Positions 43,750 through 51,886 of a DNA stretch of 64,000 nucleotides are shown here, in pieces. The position numbers and the translations under genes are program-made. This DNA is from Herbaspirillum sp. meg3 (GTDB taxonomy: Bacteria > Pseudomonadota > Gammaproteobacteria > Burkholderiales > Burkholderiaceae_D). The notes below the pieces were generated by a model. The model was not told where the DNA came from, made no database searches, and saw nothing but the letters and a program-made list of their open reading frames with translations. How positions within the stretch are numbered: position 1 is the stretch's first letter; every line of letters begins with the position of its first letter. Location of the stretch: positions 3,906,001-3,970,000 of the forward strand of contig NZ_CP022736.1 in NCBI RefSeq assembly GCF_002257565.1, given 5' to 3'.

Positions 43750-44274
43750 TTACCCCAAGAAAATCATCCCCGCCGCCGCACCGCCAAACAGCAACCACAG
43801 CGGATGAATCTTGGTCTTGATGGAAATCGCGGCGGTCGCCGCCGTGATCACAGCAAGGATGCCGTTGCTGACCGATGCATGCGCGATCAGCGCAGCGCTG
43901 GCGGCGACCAGACCGGCCGTCACCGGCAACAGGCCGGATTGCACATGGCGGCGCCACGGCTTGTCTTTGAAGCGCTCCCATACGTGCAGCATCACAATGG
44001 TGACCAGCGACGAGGGGCCGAACTTGGCCAGCGTCGTCACCAGCATGCCGTAGAAGCCGGCCACGTGCCAGCCGACCAGCGTCACGATCATCAGGTTGGG
44101 GCCGGGTGCCGCCTGCCCCAAGGCGAACAAAGCGCTGAAATCTTCCGCAGTCATCCAGTGATGGACTTCCACCACCTGGCGCTGCATCTCCGGGAGGATG
44201 GTGTTGCCGCCGCCGAATGCCAGCACCGACAATTCGGAAAAAATCATGGCAAGTGCAATCAGGGTTTCGCTCAT
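43750..44274 (-). CDS. CHR-family transporter, half-size subunit (second of pair)
   Basis: 174-residue single-domain member of the chromate ion transporter family. The opening EL(S)VLAFGGGNTILPEMQRQVVE contains the FGGG signature, and ALGQAAPGPNLMIVTLVGWHVAG is the paired CHR motif. Several hydrophobic helices follow. It starts inside the stop of the partner gene (ATGA, 44271-44274), so the two halves are made together and probably form a heterodimer. The family exports chromate or related oxyanions, but substrate is not proven here. Convergent with the decarboxylase gene. Confidence 0.88.
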   Translation of the reverse strand: MSETLIALAMIFSELSVLAFGGGNTILPEMQRQVVEVHHWMTAEDFSALFALGQAAPGPNLMIVTLVGWHVAGFYGMLVTTLAKFGPSSLVTIVMLHVWERFKDKPWRRHVQSGLLPVTAGLVAASAALIAHASVSNGILAVITAATAAISIKTKIHPLWLLFGGAAAGMIFLG

Positions 44275-44954
44275 TTTGCGGCTCCCTTTTCGGCGTTAGT
44301 TTCTGCTGCCTTCTTGTCGGCGAACTTCGCCGTGATGACCACGCTCACCGGCGTCATCACCAGCATGGTCCACAGCAAAGGAATACGCAGCCAGGCGATG
44401 GCGATGAAGCAAACGGTGGCCAGCGCCGCCAGCACCAGATTCTTGCGCAGCGGCAGTGCGATCTTGACCGCCATCTGAATCAGCAGGCCGGCCGCCGCTG
44501 CAGCCAGTCCGGCGAACAGATGTTTGATATTGGGATCGTTCTGGTAATGCTGATAGAGGATGCCGAGCATGATCACCACCATGGACGGCACGGCGATCAG
44601 GCCGAAGATTGCGGAGACGGCGCCCTTGACGCCCCGAAAGCGCATGCCGAGCGCCACCGACAGGTTAATGATATTGCCCCCTGGCAGGAACTGGCAAAGC
44701 CCAAGCAACTCGACAAATTCGGCTTCGGTAAGCCAGCGATGGCGCTCGACGACCATGCGATGCGCCAGCGGCAACGCACCACCGAACGCCGTCATGCCGA
44801 GACCGAGAAAACCGAGGAACAGGTCTTTCGAGGTGGGGATCACCCGGCCGGAGGCACGATCGTCGTGACCATCCATGGCGCCGGTTGAAGAGCCAGCAGC
44901 TGCCGTGGAGGTCGCTGTGGATGTGGAATCTGGTGAAGTATTCTGGTTTTGCAT
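44271..44954 (-). CDS. CHR-family transporter, half-size subunit (first of pair)
   Basis: 227 residues from the ATG at 44954; an upstream in-frame extension lies in the promoter region and is rejected. The N-terminus is a low-complexity Ser/Thr/Ala cytoplasmic tail. The CHR domain follows with FLGFLGLGMTAFGGALPLAHRMVVE and LCQFLPGGNIINLSVALGMRF. It overlaps the second half-gene by 4 bp. The start is 109 bp from a divergently oriented lysR gene, a classic regulator-target arrangement. Confidence 0.88.
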   Translation of the reverse strand: MQNQNTSPDSTSTATSTAAAGSSTGAMDGHDDRASGRVIPTSKDLFLGFLGLGMTAFGGALPLAHRMVVERHRWLTEAEFVELLGLCQFLPGGNIINLSVALGMRFRGVKGAVSAIFGLIAVPSMVVIMLGILYQHYQNDPNIKHLFAGLAAAAAGLLIQMAVKIALPLRKNLVLAALATVCFIAIAWLRIPLLWTMLVMTPVSVVITAKFADKKAAETNAEKGAAK

Positions 44955-45029
44955 GATGGTTCGCCTTCGCTGCGGGGACTTGTGCCGCGACAAACGAAAG
45001 GCTACTCTTGCAGAGTTATTTTGTCTAAT

Positions 45030-45053
45030 ATATGGCAAGCACTCTATCCATAT
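45030..45053. promoter_or_regulatory. Inverted repeat ATATGG-N12-CCATAT in the chr/lysR divergent gap
   Basis: Perfect 6-bp arms spaced by 12 bp lie 10 bp before the lysR start and about 75 bp before the chr pair. A dyad in this position is a typical LysR-type recognition and autoregulation site. Binding is inferred. Confidence 0.5.
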
Positions 45054-45062
45054 TTAAATTAT

Positions 45063-46004
45063 ATGTCATCCATCGATCTGCGCCTGCTGCGCTACTTCAT
45101 CGCCGTTGCCGAAGAGGGTCATCTGACCAAGGCCGCACAACGCATCGGTATCCAACAACCGCCGCTGAGCCAGCAGATACGGGCGCTGGAAAATGAACTG
45201 GGTGTGACCTTGTTCAACCGCCTGCCGCGCGGCATGGAATTGACCGAAAGCGGCCAAGCGCTGCTCATTGATGCACGTATTATTTTGTCGCAGGTCGATT
45301 CGACCGTTGCGGGCGTACGACGGATTGCACGCGGTGAGCTGGGACGTATCGCTGTGGGCTTTACCGAGTCAGCGTCGCTGCATCCCTTCGTGCCGACCGT
45401 GATCCGCGCCTTCCGTGACGCCGCACCGGATGTCGCGCTGACGGTGGAGGAAAGCAGCACCACCGACCTCGTTGCGCTGATGACTCAGAACCGCATCGAC
45501 GTCGCCTTCATCCGCTCACCTGTGGGCGACGTCAGCGACATCACGATCGAAACCATGATGGTGGAAGAAATGATCGTCGCCCTGCCCGCGGCACATCCGC
45601 TGGTGCGTAACAAACGCCGCAAGAGTGTGGCGCTGTCGGCGCTAGCCGAGGAAGTGTTCGTGCTCAATCGGCGCCCCAGCGGCCCGGGGCTTTACGACAC
45701 CATCATCGCGGCTTGTCGCGCTGCCGGCTTCAGTCCGCGGGTGGAGCAAGAGGCGCGCAAGAACCTGTCGACGCTGAGCCTGGTGGCCGCCGGTCTCGGC
45801 ATCTCCATCATCCCGGCGTCGATGCGCCACGTCGAACTGGAGTCGGTTAGCTATCTCAGTATTGACGACGCGCCCGGCCTCGCCGCTCCGCTGCATCTGG
45901 CGTATCGCGACAGCGGGCAGTCGGGAGCGGTGAAACGTTTTATCGTGGAGGCAAGGAAATGCGCGAGGGCGAAGCGAGGCCCTGGTCGGTCAGCCGGCAA
46001 ATAA
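45063..46004 (+). CDS. LysR family transcriptional regulator
   Basis: 313 residues from the ATG at 45063. The N-terminal winged helix is DLRLLRYFIAVAEEGHLTKAAQRIGIQQPPLSQQIRALE, with the standard LysR spacing. An effector-binding domain follows (RIAVGFTESASLHPFVPTVIRAFRDA; SIIPASMRH). It is divergent from the CHR transporter pair across 108 bp containing a perfect dyad. It therefore probably controls those genes and itself. Co-inducer unknown. A strong terminator follows at 46015-46052. Confidence 0.94.
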   Translation: MSSIDLRLLRYFIAVAEEGHLTKAAQRIGIQQPPLSQQIRALENELGVTLFNRLPRGMELTESGQALLIDARIILSQVDSTVAGVRRIARGELGRIAVGFTESASLHPFVPTVIRAFRDAAPDVALTVEESSTTDLVALMTQNRIDVAFIRSPVGDVSDITIETMMVEEMIVALPAAHPLVRNKRRKSVALSALAEEVFVLNRRPSGPGLYDTIIAACRAAGFSPRVEQEARKNLSTLSLVAAGLGISIIPASMRHVELESVSYLSIDDAPGLAAPLHLAYRDSGQSGAVKRFIVEARKCARAKRGPGRSAGK

Positions 46005-46014
46005 AGTGCGCAAA

Positions 46015-46052
46015 AAAAGCCGTCGCAGACATTGAAGTCTGCGACGGCTTTT
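46015..46052. terminator. Bidirectional terminator after lysR
   Basis: A perfect 16-bp stem AAAAGCCGTCGCAGAC/GTCTGCGACGGCTTTT with an ATTGAA loop separates lysR from the convergent outer-membrane protein gene. Confidence 0.92.
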
Positions 46053-46077
46053 CTACGTCCGATTCGGATCGAGAGGA

Positions 46078-46677
46078 TCAGAAACTGTAACGCAAACCGA
46101 GGGACGCCAGGCTGTTGGTCAGCTTTCCGCCGTTGTCACCGACGGATGTCTTGCCGAAGTATTCGTACTCTGCGCGCAGGCTCAACTGTTTGCTCAGTTG
46201 ATATTCCGCGCCCGCGCCGGCCAGAACATTTCCGGATGTCTTCTTTTGCGAGTACGCATAGGCTCCGCTCGTGCTACGTTCATCCACCTTGGTGAATTTC
46301 GCCGCTGCGCCAAGTTTGCCGAACACGGAAAAATCGCTCGACAACGGATAGCTGCCCACGACACTGGCGCCAAAGGCGGAGGCTTTGACCTGGGACGACA
46401 GAACAGCGGAATCGGCCTTGAATTTGCCGAAATTGACTGCTTCCAGCTCCACCGCCCAATTCGGGCTGAACTGATAACCGCCGAAGAGCTTGAAGCCGGC
46501 ATCACTGTTCTTCTGCGAAGTACCGGAGATAAAGTTGATTCCGCTCACCTCGTTCTGCGCATAGCCCGCGCCGACGCCTGCATACCACCCTTGTGCTTCA
46601 GCTGCCGCGGAAGAAACGCAAACGCCCGCGGTCAACGCGCTCGCGAGCACCGATACTTTCAAAGTACGTAAAAACAT
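46078..46677 (-). CDS. Small outer-membrane beta-barrel protein (OmpA/porin-like fold)
   Basis: 199 residues with a Sec signal peptide ending near AAAEAQG. Alternating beta-strand segments such as WYAGVGAGYAQNEV, AGFKLFGGYQFSPNWAVELEAV and QLSLRAEYEYFGK predict an eight-stranded barrel. The chain ends in LGLRYSF, whose terminal Phe is the signal used by the BAM assembly machine. There is no C-terminal peptidoglycan-binding domain. The promoter region upstream contains a perfect palindrome at 46745-46765. Function as a pore, adhesin or structural protein is unknown. Confidence 0.85.
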   Translation of the reverse strand: MFLRTLKVSVLASALTAGVCVSSAAAEAQGWYAGVGAGYAQNEVSGINFISGTSQKNSDAGFKLFGGYQFSPNWAVELEAVNFGKFKADSAVLSSQVKASAFGASVVGSYPLSSDFSVFGKLGAAAKFTKVDERSTSGAYAYSQKKTSGNVLAGAGAEYQLSKQLSLRAEYEYFGKTSVGDNGGKLTNSLASLGLRYSF

Positions 46678-46744
46678 GAACTGATCCTGTAATTTTTAGC
46701 GCGAGACAAATCATCGTTCCAACTTCATCTCGCAGGAGATAAAA

Positions 46745-46765
46745 ACTGCAGCACGATGCTGCAGT
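46745..46765. promoter_or_regulatory. Perfect inverted repeat in the omp upstream region
   Basis: ACTGCAGCA and TGCTGCAGT are separated by CGA, a 9-bp perfect dyad about 70 bp before the omp start. It could be an operator or a leader hairpin in the omp mRNA. Confidence 0.4.
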
Positions 46766-46958
46766 ATCCGATCGGTCTGCATGCTTGCGACAGCCTGCTG
46801 CTGCGGTGTGGCAACAGAATGCCGTTGAAACACTACTGTGATCGAATCAGGCGATGATAGTGACGAAGGCCATTCGCTTCCATCGCTAAACAGGGAAAAT
46901 CGGACCGTATAAATTCAACGGCCCGTAAAGCCTCTGCGCGATTCAGACGCCAAAAGAA

Positions 46959-46990
46959 AACGCCACCAGCGCATCAGCGGTGGTGGCGTT
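46959..46990 (-). terminator. Terminator of dcd
   Basis: On the minus strand a 14-bp stem with one mismatch (AACGCCACCACCGC/GCGCTGGTGGCGTT) and a 4-nt loop is followed by TTCTTTTGG. It lies about 25 bp after the dcd stop. Confidence 0.8.
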
Positions 46991-47012
46991 CCGGAAACAG
47001 TCCGAATCGTGT

Positions 47013-47579
47013 TCAGGTCTTCGGCAAGGTAACGCCATGCTGGCCCTGGTACTTGCCGCCACGATCCTTGTACGAAGTCTCGCAGATCTCGTCGCTTTCG
47101 AAGAACAGCACTTGCGCGCAGCCTTCACCGGCGTAAATCTTGGCCGGCAGCGGCGTGGTGTTGGAGAACTCCAGCGTGACGTAGCCTTCCCATTCCGGTT
47201 CAAAAGGTGTGACGTTGACGATGATGCCGCAACGCGCATAGGTTGACTTGCCGAGGCAGATGGTCAATACGCTGCGCGGGATGCGGAAGTATTCGACCGT
47301 GCGCGCCAAAGCGAACGAATTCGGTGGAATGATGCAAACGTCGCCATGAAAATCGACGAAGGATTTTTCATCGAAATTCTTGGGATCGACAATGGTCGAG
47401 TTGATGTTGGTGAAGATCTTGAATTCGTTGGCGCAGCGGATGTCGTAGCCGTACGACGAAGTGCCGTAGGACACGATCTTCTGGCCATTGGCCTCACGGA
47501 CCTGACCGGGCTCGAAGGGCTCGATCATGCCTTCGCTTTCCGCCATGCGACGGATCCATTTGTCGGATTTGATTGCCAT
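47013..47579 (-). CDS. dcd: dCTP deaminase
   Basis: Deaminates dCTP to dUTP, feeding dUMP production for thymidylate synthesis. 188 residues, as expected. Recognisable blocks are MAIKSDKWIRRMAES, TSSYGYDIRCANEFKIF, LGKSTYARCGIIVNVTPFEPEWEGYVTLEFSNTTPLP (catalytic Glu in TLE) and KYQGQHGVTLPKT. dcd and thyA act in the same pathway but are far apart here. A hairpin terminator follows. Identification is firm. Confidence 0.97.
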   Translation of the reverse strand: MAIKSDKWIRRMAESEGMIEPFEPGQVREANGQKIVSYGTSSYGYDIRCANEFKIFTNINSTIVDPKNFDEKSFVDFHGDVCIIPPNSFALARTVEYFRIPRSVLTICLGKSTYARCGIIVNVTPFEPEWEGYVTLEFSNTTPLPAKIYAGEGCAQVLFFESDEICETSYKDRGGKYQGQHGVTLPKT

Positions 47580-47685
47580 TGTCTTTTTGTAAATGAATTG
47601 CGATAAAAGTGCTGCAATTTTACGCTAAATGCAGCATCGTTCCTCAAACCTGCTGTCGGCAGGCAATATTGCGTCGTTATCCAGC

Positions 47686-50600
47686 CTAGCGCTGCATGGT
47701 TTCCCACACTTTTTGCAGGCGCTTGACCGATACCGGCATTGGCGTACGCAATTCCTGCGCGTACAGCGATACCCGCAATTCTTCCAGCAGCCAGCGGAAT
47801 TCCAGCATCTTCGGATCGTTGGCGCCACGATCCTTTTGCGCGCGTTGCCAAGGCGCTGCGACCTGCATCCACTCAGCCAGCAAACGCGTGTCGCGGGTCG
47901 GGTCGGCGCGCAGTTTTTCCAGCCGGACATTGACCGCCTTCAGGTAGCGCGGGAAATGCATGAGGTTGTTGTAGTCGTTGTCGGCGATAAAGCGCTTGCC
48001 GATCAGGTTCTGCAACTGCGACTGGATGTCGGCCGAGGCCTGGGGGTGCGCCTTGACGGTTTGCAGCTTCTTCGGCAGCGTGTAGTACTCGGCCAATACC
48101 AATCCGGCCAGCCGCGCGAGTTCATTGACCAGCAGACCAAAGCGCGCTTTGCCCTCTTCCTTGCGGCGATTAAATTCATCGGCATTGCGCGGCAGAGGCT
48201 CTTGCATGAAGGCGCGCTCCAGACCGGCGGACAGGATCTGGTCGCGCAGTTCTTCCTGCGAACCCAGCGCCATGAATTGCATACCCATCTGCTGCAAACC
48301 GGGAATGTTTTTTTCCTGATACTTGAGCTGCTCTTTCAACTGCAACGCGAACAAGCGGCGCAGGCCGGCGAAATGCTGGCGCGCAGCATCGGTGGGATCA
48401 TCGAAGACTTCAAGATCGCAATGCGTCTTCTTGTCGACCAACGCCGGGAAGCCGATCAGCGTCTGCGATTTTCCCGAGTTTGGCCCGCCTGCGCCACGCT
48501 GAATCTCCAGCAGCTCCGGCAATTCGCCGAAAGTCCAGTTGGTGAGATTGCCGTATTCAGAGACCGACGCTGCGCCGGCACTCGAACTTGCCGTCGGCGC
48601 TGCCTTGGCAGCCGCCGGTTTGCCCGCCGCAGGCGACGCAGTGGCGGAGGCTATCGGCGTAGCGATACCGGTAATCGCTGTCTGTTCTGCCAGCTTCTGA
48701 AACTGTTCACGCGCCTGACCGCCGAACTCGGCTTGCAGACTGCCAAGATTGCGGCCCATTTCCAGCTGACGGCCATGTTCATCGATGATCTTGAAGTTCA
48801 TCGCGTGATGCGCGGGCAAGGTCTCTTGCTTGAAGTCTGTCGTCTTCACCATGATCGTAATCTGTTCGCGGATATCGGCGATCAGGGCATCGATCAAATC
48901 ACCTTTGCCGAACAGATGGCGCTCATCCATGCGCTCACAGAAACCGGCGGCGTAGTCCGGCAACGGCACGCAATGGCGGCGCAATTTTTGCGGTAGCGAC
49001 TTCAGCAGCAGATGGACTTTTTCCTTGAGCATGCCGGGCACAAGCCATTCGCAACGTGCGGCGGAGACCTGGTTCAATGCGTACAACGGCACCGTCAGCG
49101 TGACACCGTCGCGCGGCGTACCTGGTTCAAAATGGTAAGACAGCGCCATACTCAAACCCGCCACCGTCATGGTCTTGGGGAACAGCTCGGTGGTTACACC
49201 CGCTGCTTCGTGACGCATGAGGTCGTCGCGGTTCAGGAACAGCAATTTGGCATCTGCAGCAGTGGCGTCCTTGTGCCATTTCTCAAAACCAATGCCGTTG
49301 CAGACGTCTGCCGGAATCAGCTTGTCGTAGAAAGCCGCGATCAGTTCGTCATCCACAAGCACGTCGAGGCGGCGCGATTTATGCTCAAGGTTTTCGATCT
49401 CGCGCACCAGCTTCTGGTTGTGCGCAAAGAACGGCGCGCGCGTCTCGAAGTCACCGCCGACCAGCGCATCGCGGATGAAGATTTCACGTGCTTCCTGCGG
49501 ATTGATCAGGCCGAAGTTGATGCGGCGCTGGCTGTACACCACGAGGCCGTACAAGGTCGCACGTTCAGATGCTGTCACTTGAGCACTGCGCTTTTCCCAG
49601 CGCGGTTCGCCCCATGATTTCTTGAGCAGGTGACCACCGACGCGCTCCAGCCATTCCGGTTGAATCTGCGCGACGCAGCGCGCATACAGACGCGAGGTGT
49701 CGACCAGCTCGGCGGCAACGATCCACTTGCCTGCTTTTTTTTGCAGGCTGGAACCGGGCCAGATATGGAACTTGATCCCGCGCGCGCCGAGGTAATGTGA
49801 ATCTTCGTCAGACTTGAAACCGACGTTACCCAGTAATCCTGTCAGCAAAGCGGTATGCAATTGTTCGTTGGTCGCCGGTGCTTCGTTCATGCGCCAGCCC
49901 TGCTCGCGCACGATGGTCAGCAATTGCGAATGCACGTCGCGCCACTCGCGCAGGCGCAGCTGCGACAGGAAGTTGGCGCGGCAATGGTCTTGCAACTGGC
50001 GATTGGATTTCTTGTGCTCGATGGCTTCTTCGAACCACTTCCAGATCTTGAGGTAACTCTGAAATTCGGATTTTTCATCGGCGAATTTCTTGTGCGCCTG
50101 GTCGGCGGCGTTCTGCGCTTCCATCGGGCGGTCGCGCGGATCCTGCACCGACAACGCCGAGGCGATAATCAGCAATTCGGACAGACAGGCGTTCTCGCGT
50201 CCGGCCAGAATCATGCGGCCCACGCGCGGATCGAGCGGCAGCTTGGCGAGCTGATTGCCGAGCGGTGTCAGTTGATTGAATTCGTCGACAGCACCCAGTT
50301 CTTGCAGCAGCTGGTAACCATCAGCAATCGCGCGGCCCAGCGGCGGCTCGATGAAGGGGAAGGTCTCGACATCGGCCAGATGCAACGATTTCATCCGCAG
50401 GATGACCGACGCCAACGACGAGCGGAGGATTTCCGGTTCGGTGAATTTGGGACGTTGCAGATAATCCTGCTCGTCGTACAGACGAATACAGACGCCTGCA
50501 GCGACACGGCCGCAACGGCCGGCGCGCTGGTTGGCGGCCGATTGCGCAACTGCTTCGATCTGCAGCTGCTCGACCTTGTTGCGGTAGCTGTAACGCTTCA

Positions 50601-51735
50601 CGCGCGCCAGACCGGCATCGACCACGTAACGGATGCCGGGTACGGTCAGCGAAGTCTCGGCGACGTTGGTGGCCAGCACGATGCGGCGCGCGTTGCTCGA
50701 TTTGAAGACGCGCTCCTGCTCTTGCGCTGACAGACGCGCGAACAGCGGCAGGATTTCGACGTGCGGCGGATGGTGCTTGCGCAGCGCTTCGGCAGCATCA
50801 CGGATTTCACGTTCGCCGGGCAAAAATACCAGCACGTCGCCGGAGCCGATACGCGCCAGTTCGTCGACGGCGTCGACCACGGCGTCCATCAGGTCGCGCT
50901 GCTCGCGATCCTTCTGCGCCTGCTGTCCCGATCCTGCACGGCCTTCGGCCCTTGCACGCGCATTGGCCACTTCGGGCGCGAGGTTGCTGCGGTCGGCATT
51001 GTCGACAGGACGATAACGGATCTCGACCGGATACAGACGGCCGGAGACTTCAATCACAGGCGCCGGTTTGAGCTCGCCGTTGACCTCTTTGCCGAAGTGA
51101 CGCGCAAAACGGTCGGCGTCAATGGTCGCCGAGGTGATGATGACCTTCAGGTCGGGCCGCTTCGGCAACAATTGCTTGAGGTAGCCGAGCAGGAAGTCGA
51201 TGTTGAGGCTGCGTTCATGCGCCTCGTCGATGATGATGGTGTCGTACTGGCGCAGCAGCGGATCGGTCTGCGTCTCCGCCAGCAAAATGCCGTCCGTCAT
51301 CAGCTTGACCCACGCGCCCTTGGTCAGCGTGTCGTTGAAGCGCACCTTGAAGCCGACGTGTTCACCCGGCGGCGTGCCGAGTTCCTGCGCGATGCGCTTG
51401 GCAGTCGACGACGCGGCAATACGGCGCGGTTGGGTGTGGCCGATCAGGCCTTTTTCGCCGCGGCCGAGTTGCAGGCAAATCTTTGGCAACTGCGTGGTCT
51501 TGCCGGAACCGGTCTCACCGCTGACGATAATGACCTGATTAGCTTGCAAGGCCTCGGCGATCTCCTGACGACGGCCGGAAACCGGCAGCTCTTCGGGGAA
51601 GGTGATCTCTGGCAGCGGATTGCGCATTATTTTTGCGACGGGCGCTTCTGGTTTAGTTTGCGCGCGCGGCTGGCGATCGACGACTTGCCGAGATTTTCCA
51701 GATGCGGAAGGAAGGGATGATTTGGTAACAGACAT
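47686..51735 (-). CDS. hrpA: ATP-dependent RNA helicase HrpA
   Basis: Large DEAH-box RNA helicase, 1349 residues, involved in RNA/ribosome quality control in bacteria. Walker A is GETGSGKT (73-80), motif II is DEAH (170-173), and the nucleic-acid motif NVAETSLTVPGIRYVVDAGLARVKRYS is clear. HA2, OB-fold and DUF3418 C-terminal regions follow, with an Ala/Ser/Pro-rich linker about 1048-1080 (ATPIASATASPAAGKPAAAK). The start is an ATG at 51735. It lies about 150 bp upstream of the TonB-receptor stop on the same strand. Identification is firm. Confidence 0.96.
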   Translation of the reverse strand: MSVTKSSLPSASGKSRQVVDRQPRAQTKPEAPVAKIMRNPLPEITFPEELPVSGRRQEIAEALQANQVIIVSGETGSGKTTQLPKICLQLGRGEKGLIGHTQPRRIAASSTAKRIAQELGTPPGEHVGFKVRFNDTLTKGAWVKLMTDGILLAETQTDPLLRQYDTIIIDEAHERSLNIDFLLGYLKQLLPKRPDLKVIITSATIDADRFARHFGKEVNGELKPAPVIEVSGRLYPVEIRYRPVDNADRSNLAPEVANARARAEGRAGSGQQAQKDREQRDLMDAVVDAVDELARIGSGDVLVFLPGEREIRDAAEALRKHHPPHVEILPLFARLSAQEQERVFKSSNARRIVLATNVAETSLTVPGIRYVVDAGLARVKRYSYRNKVEQLQIEAVAQSAANQRAGRCGRVAAGVCIRLYDEQDYLQRPKFTEPEILRSSLASVILRMKSLHLADVETFPFIEPPLGRAIADGYQLLQELGAVDEFNQLTPLGNQLAKLPLDPRVGRMILAGRENACLSELLIIASALSVQDPRDRPMEAQNAADQAHKKFADEKSEFQSYLKIWKWFEEAIEHKKSNRQLQDHCRANFLSQLRLREWRDVHSQLLTIVREQGWRMNEAPATNEQLHTALLTGLLGNVGFKSDEDSHYLGARGIKFHIWPGSSLQKKAGKWIVAAELVDTSRLYARCVAQIQPEWLERVGGHLLKKSWGEPRWEKRSAQVTASERATLYGLVVYSQRRINFGLINPQEAREIFIRDALVGGDFETRAPFFAHNQKLVREIENLEHKSRRLDVLVDDELIAAFYDKLIPADVCNGIGFEKWHKDATAADAKLLFLNRDDLMRHEAAGVTTELFPKTMTVAGLSMALSYHFEPGTPRDGVTLTVPLYALNQVSAARCEWLVPGMLKEKVHLLLKSLPQKLRRHCVPLPDYAAGFCERMDERHLFGKGDLIDALIADIREQITIMVKTTDFKQETLPAHHAMNFKIIDEHGRQLEMGRNLGSLQAEFGGQAREQFQKLAEQTAITGIATPIASATASPAAGKPAAAKAAPTASSSAGAASVSEYGNLTNWTFGELPELLEIQRGAGGPNSGKSQTLIGFPALVDKKTHCDLEVFDDPTDAARQHFAGLRRLFALQLKEQLKYQEKNIPGLQQMGMQFMALGSQEELRDQILSAGLERAFMQEPLPRNADEFNRRKEEGKARFGLLVNELARLAGLVLAEYYTLPKKLQTVKAHPQASADIQSQLQNLIGKRFIADNDYNNLMHFPRYLKAVNVRLEKLRADPTRDTRLLAEWMQVAAPWQRAQKDRGANDPKMLEFRWLLEELRVSLYAQELRTPMPVSVKRLQKVWETMQR

Positions 51736-51886
51736 GAGCCCGACATTATACTCGTCGCAGCCCGTCCGCTCTGACCGGCGCGGGCTGTCGTGCTGCGGCG
51801 ACGATATCTACACGCCGACGACGCGTTCAGGTCTCGGTTCAGCAGCTATCGCCCCCCTTGCAGCGAGGCGCGACGCCACCGCGCTT

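Larger units (their letters stand above)
46678..47012. other. Gap between the omp gene and dcd
   Basis: About 335 bp holding the omp upstream region, the palindrome at 46745-46765 and the dcd terminator at 46959-46990. No credible gene is seen. Confidence 0.5.

Noticed and set aside
43750..44954. Asserting chromate resistance
   Set aside because: CHR-family membership is clear, but half-size pairs are not proven chromate exporters, so the substrate is left open.
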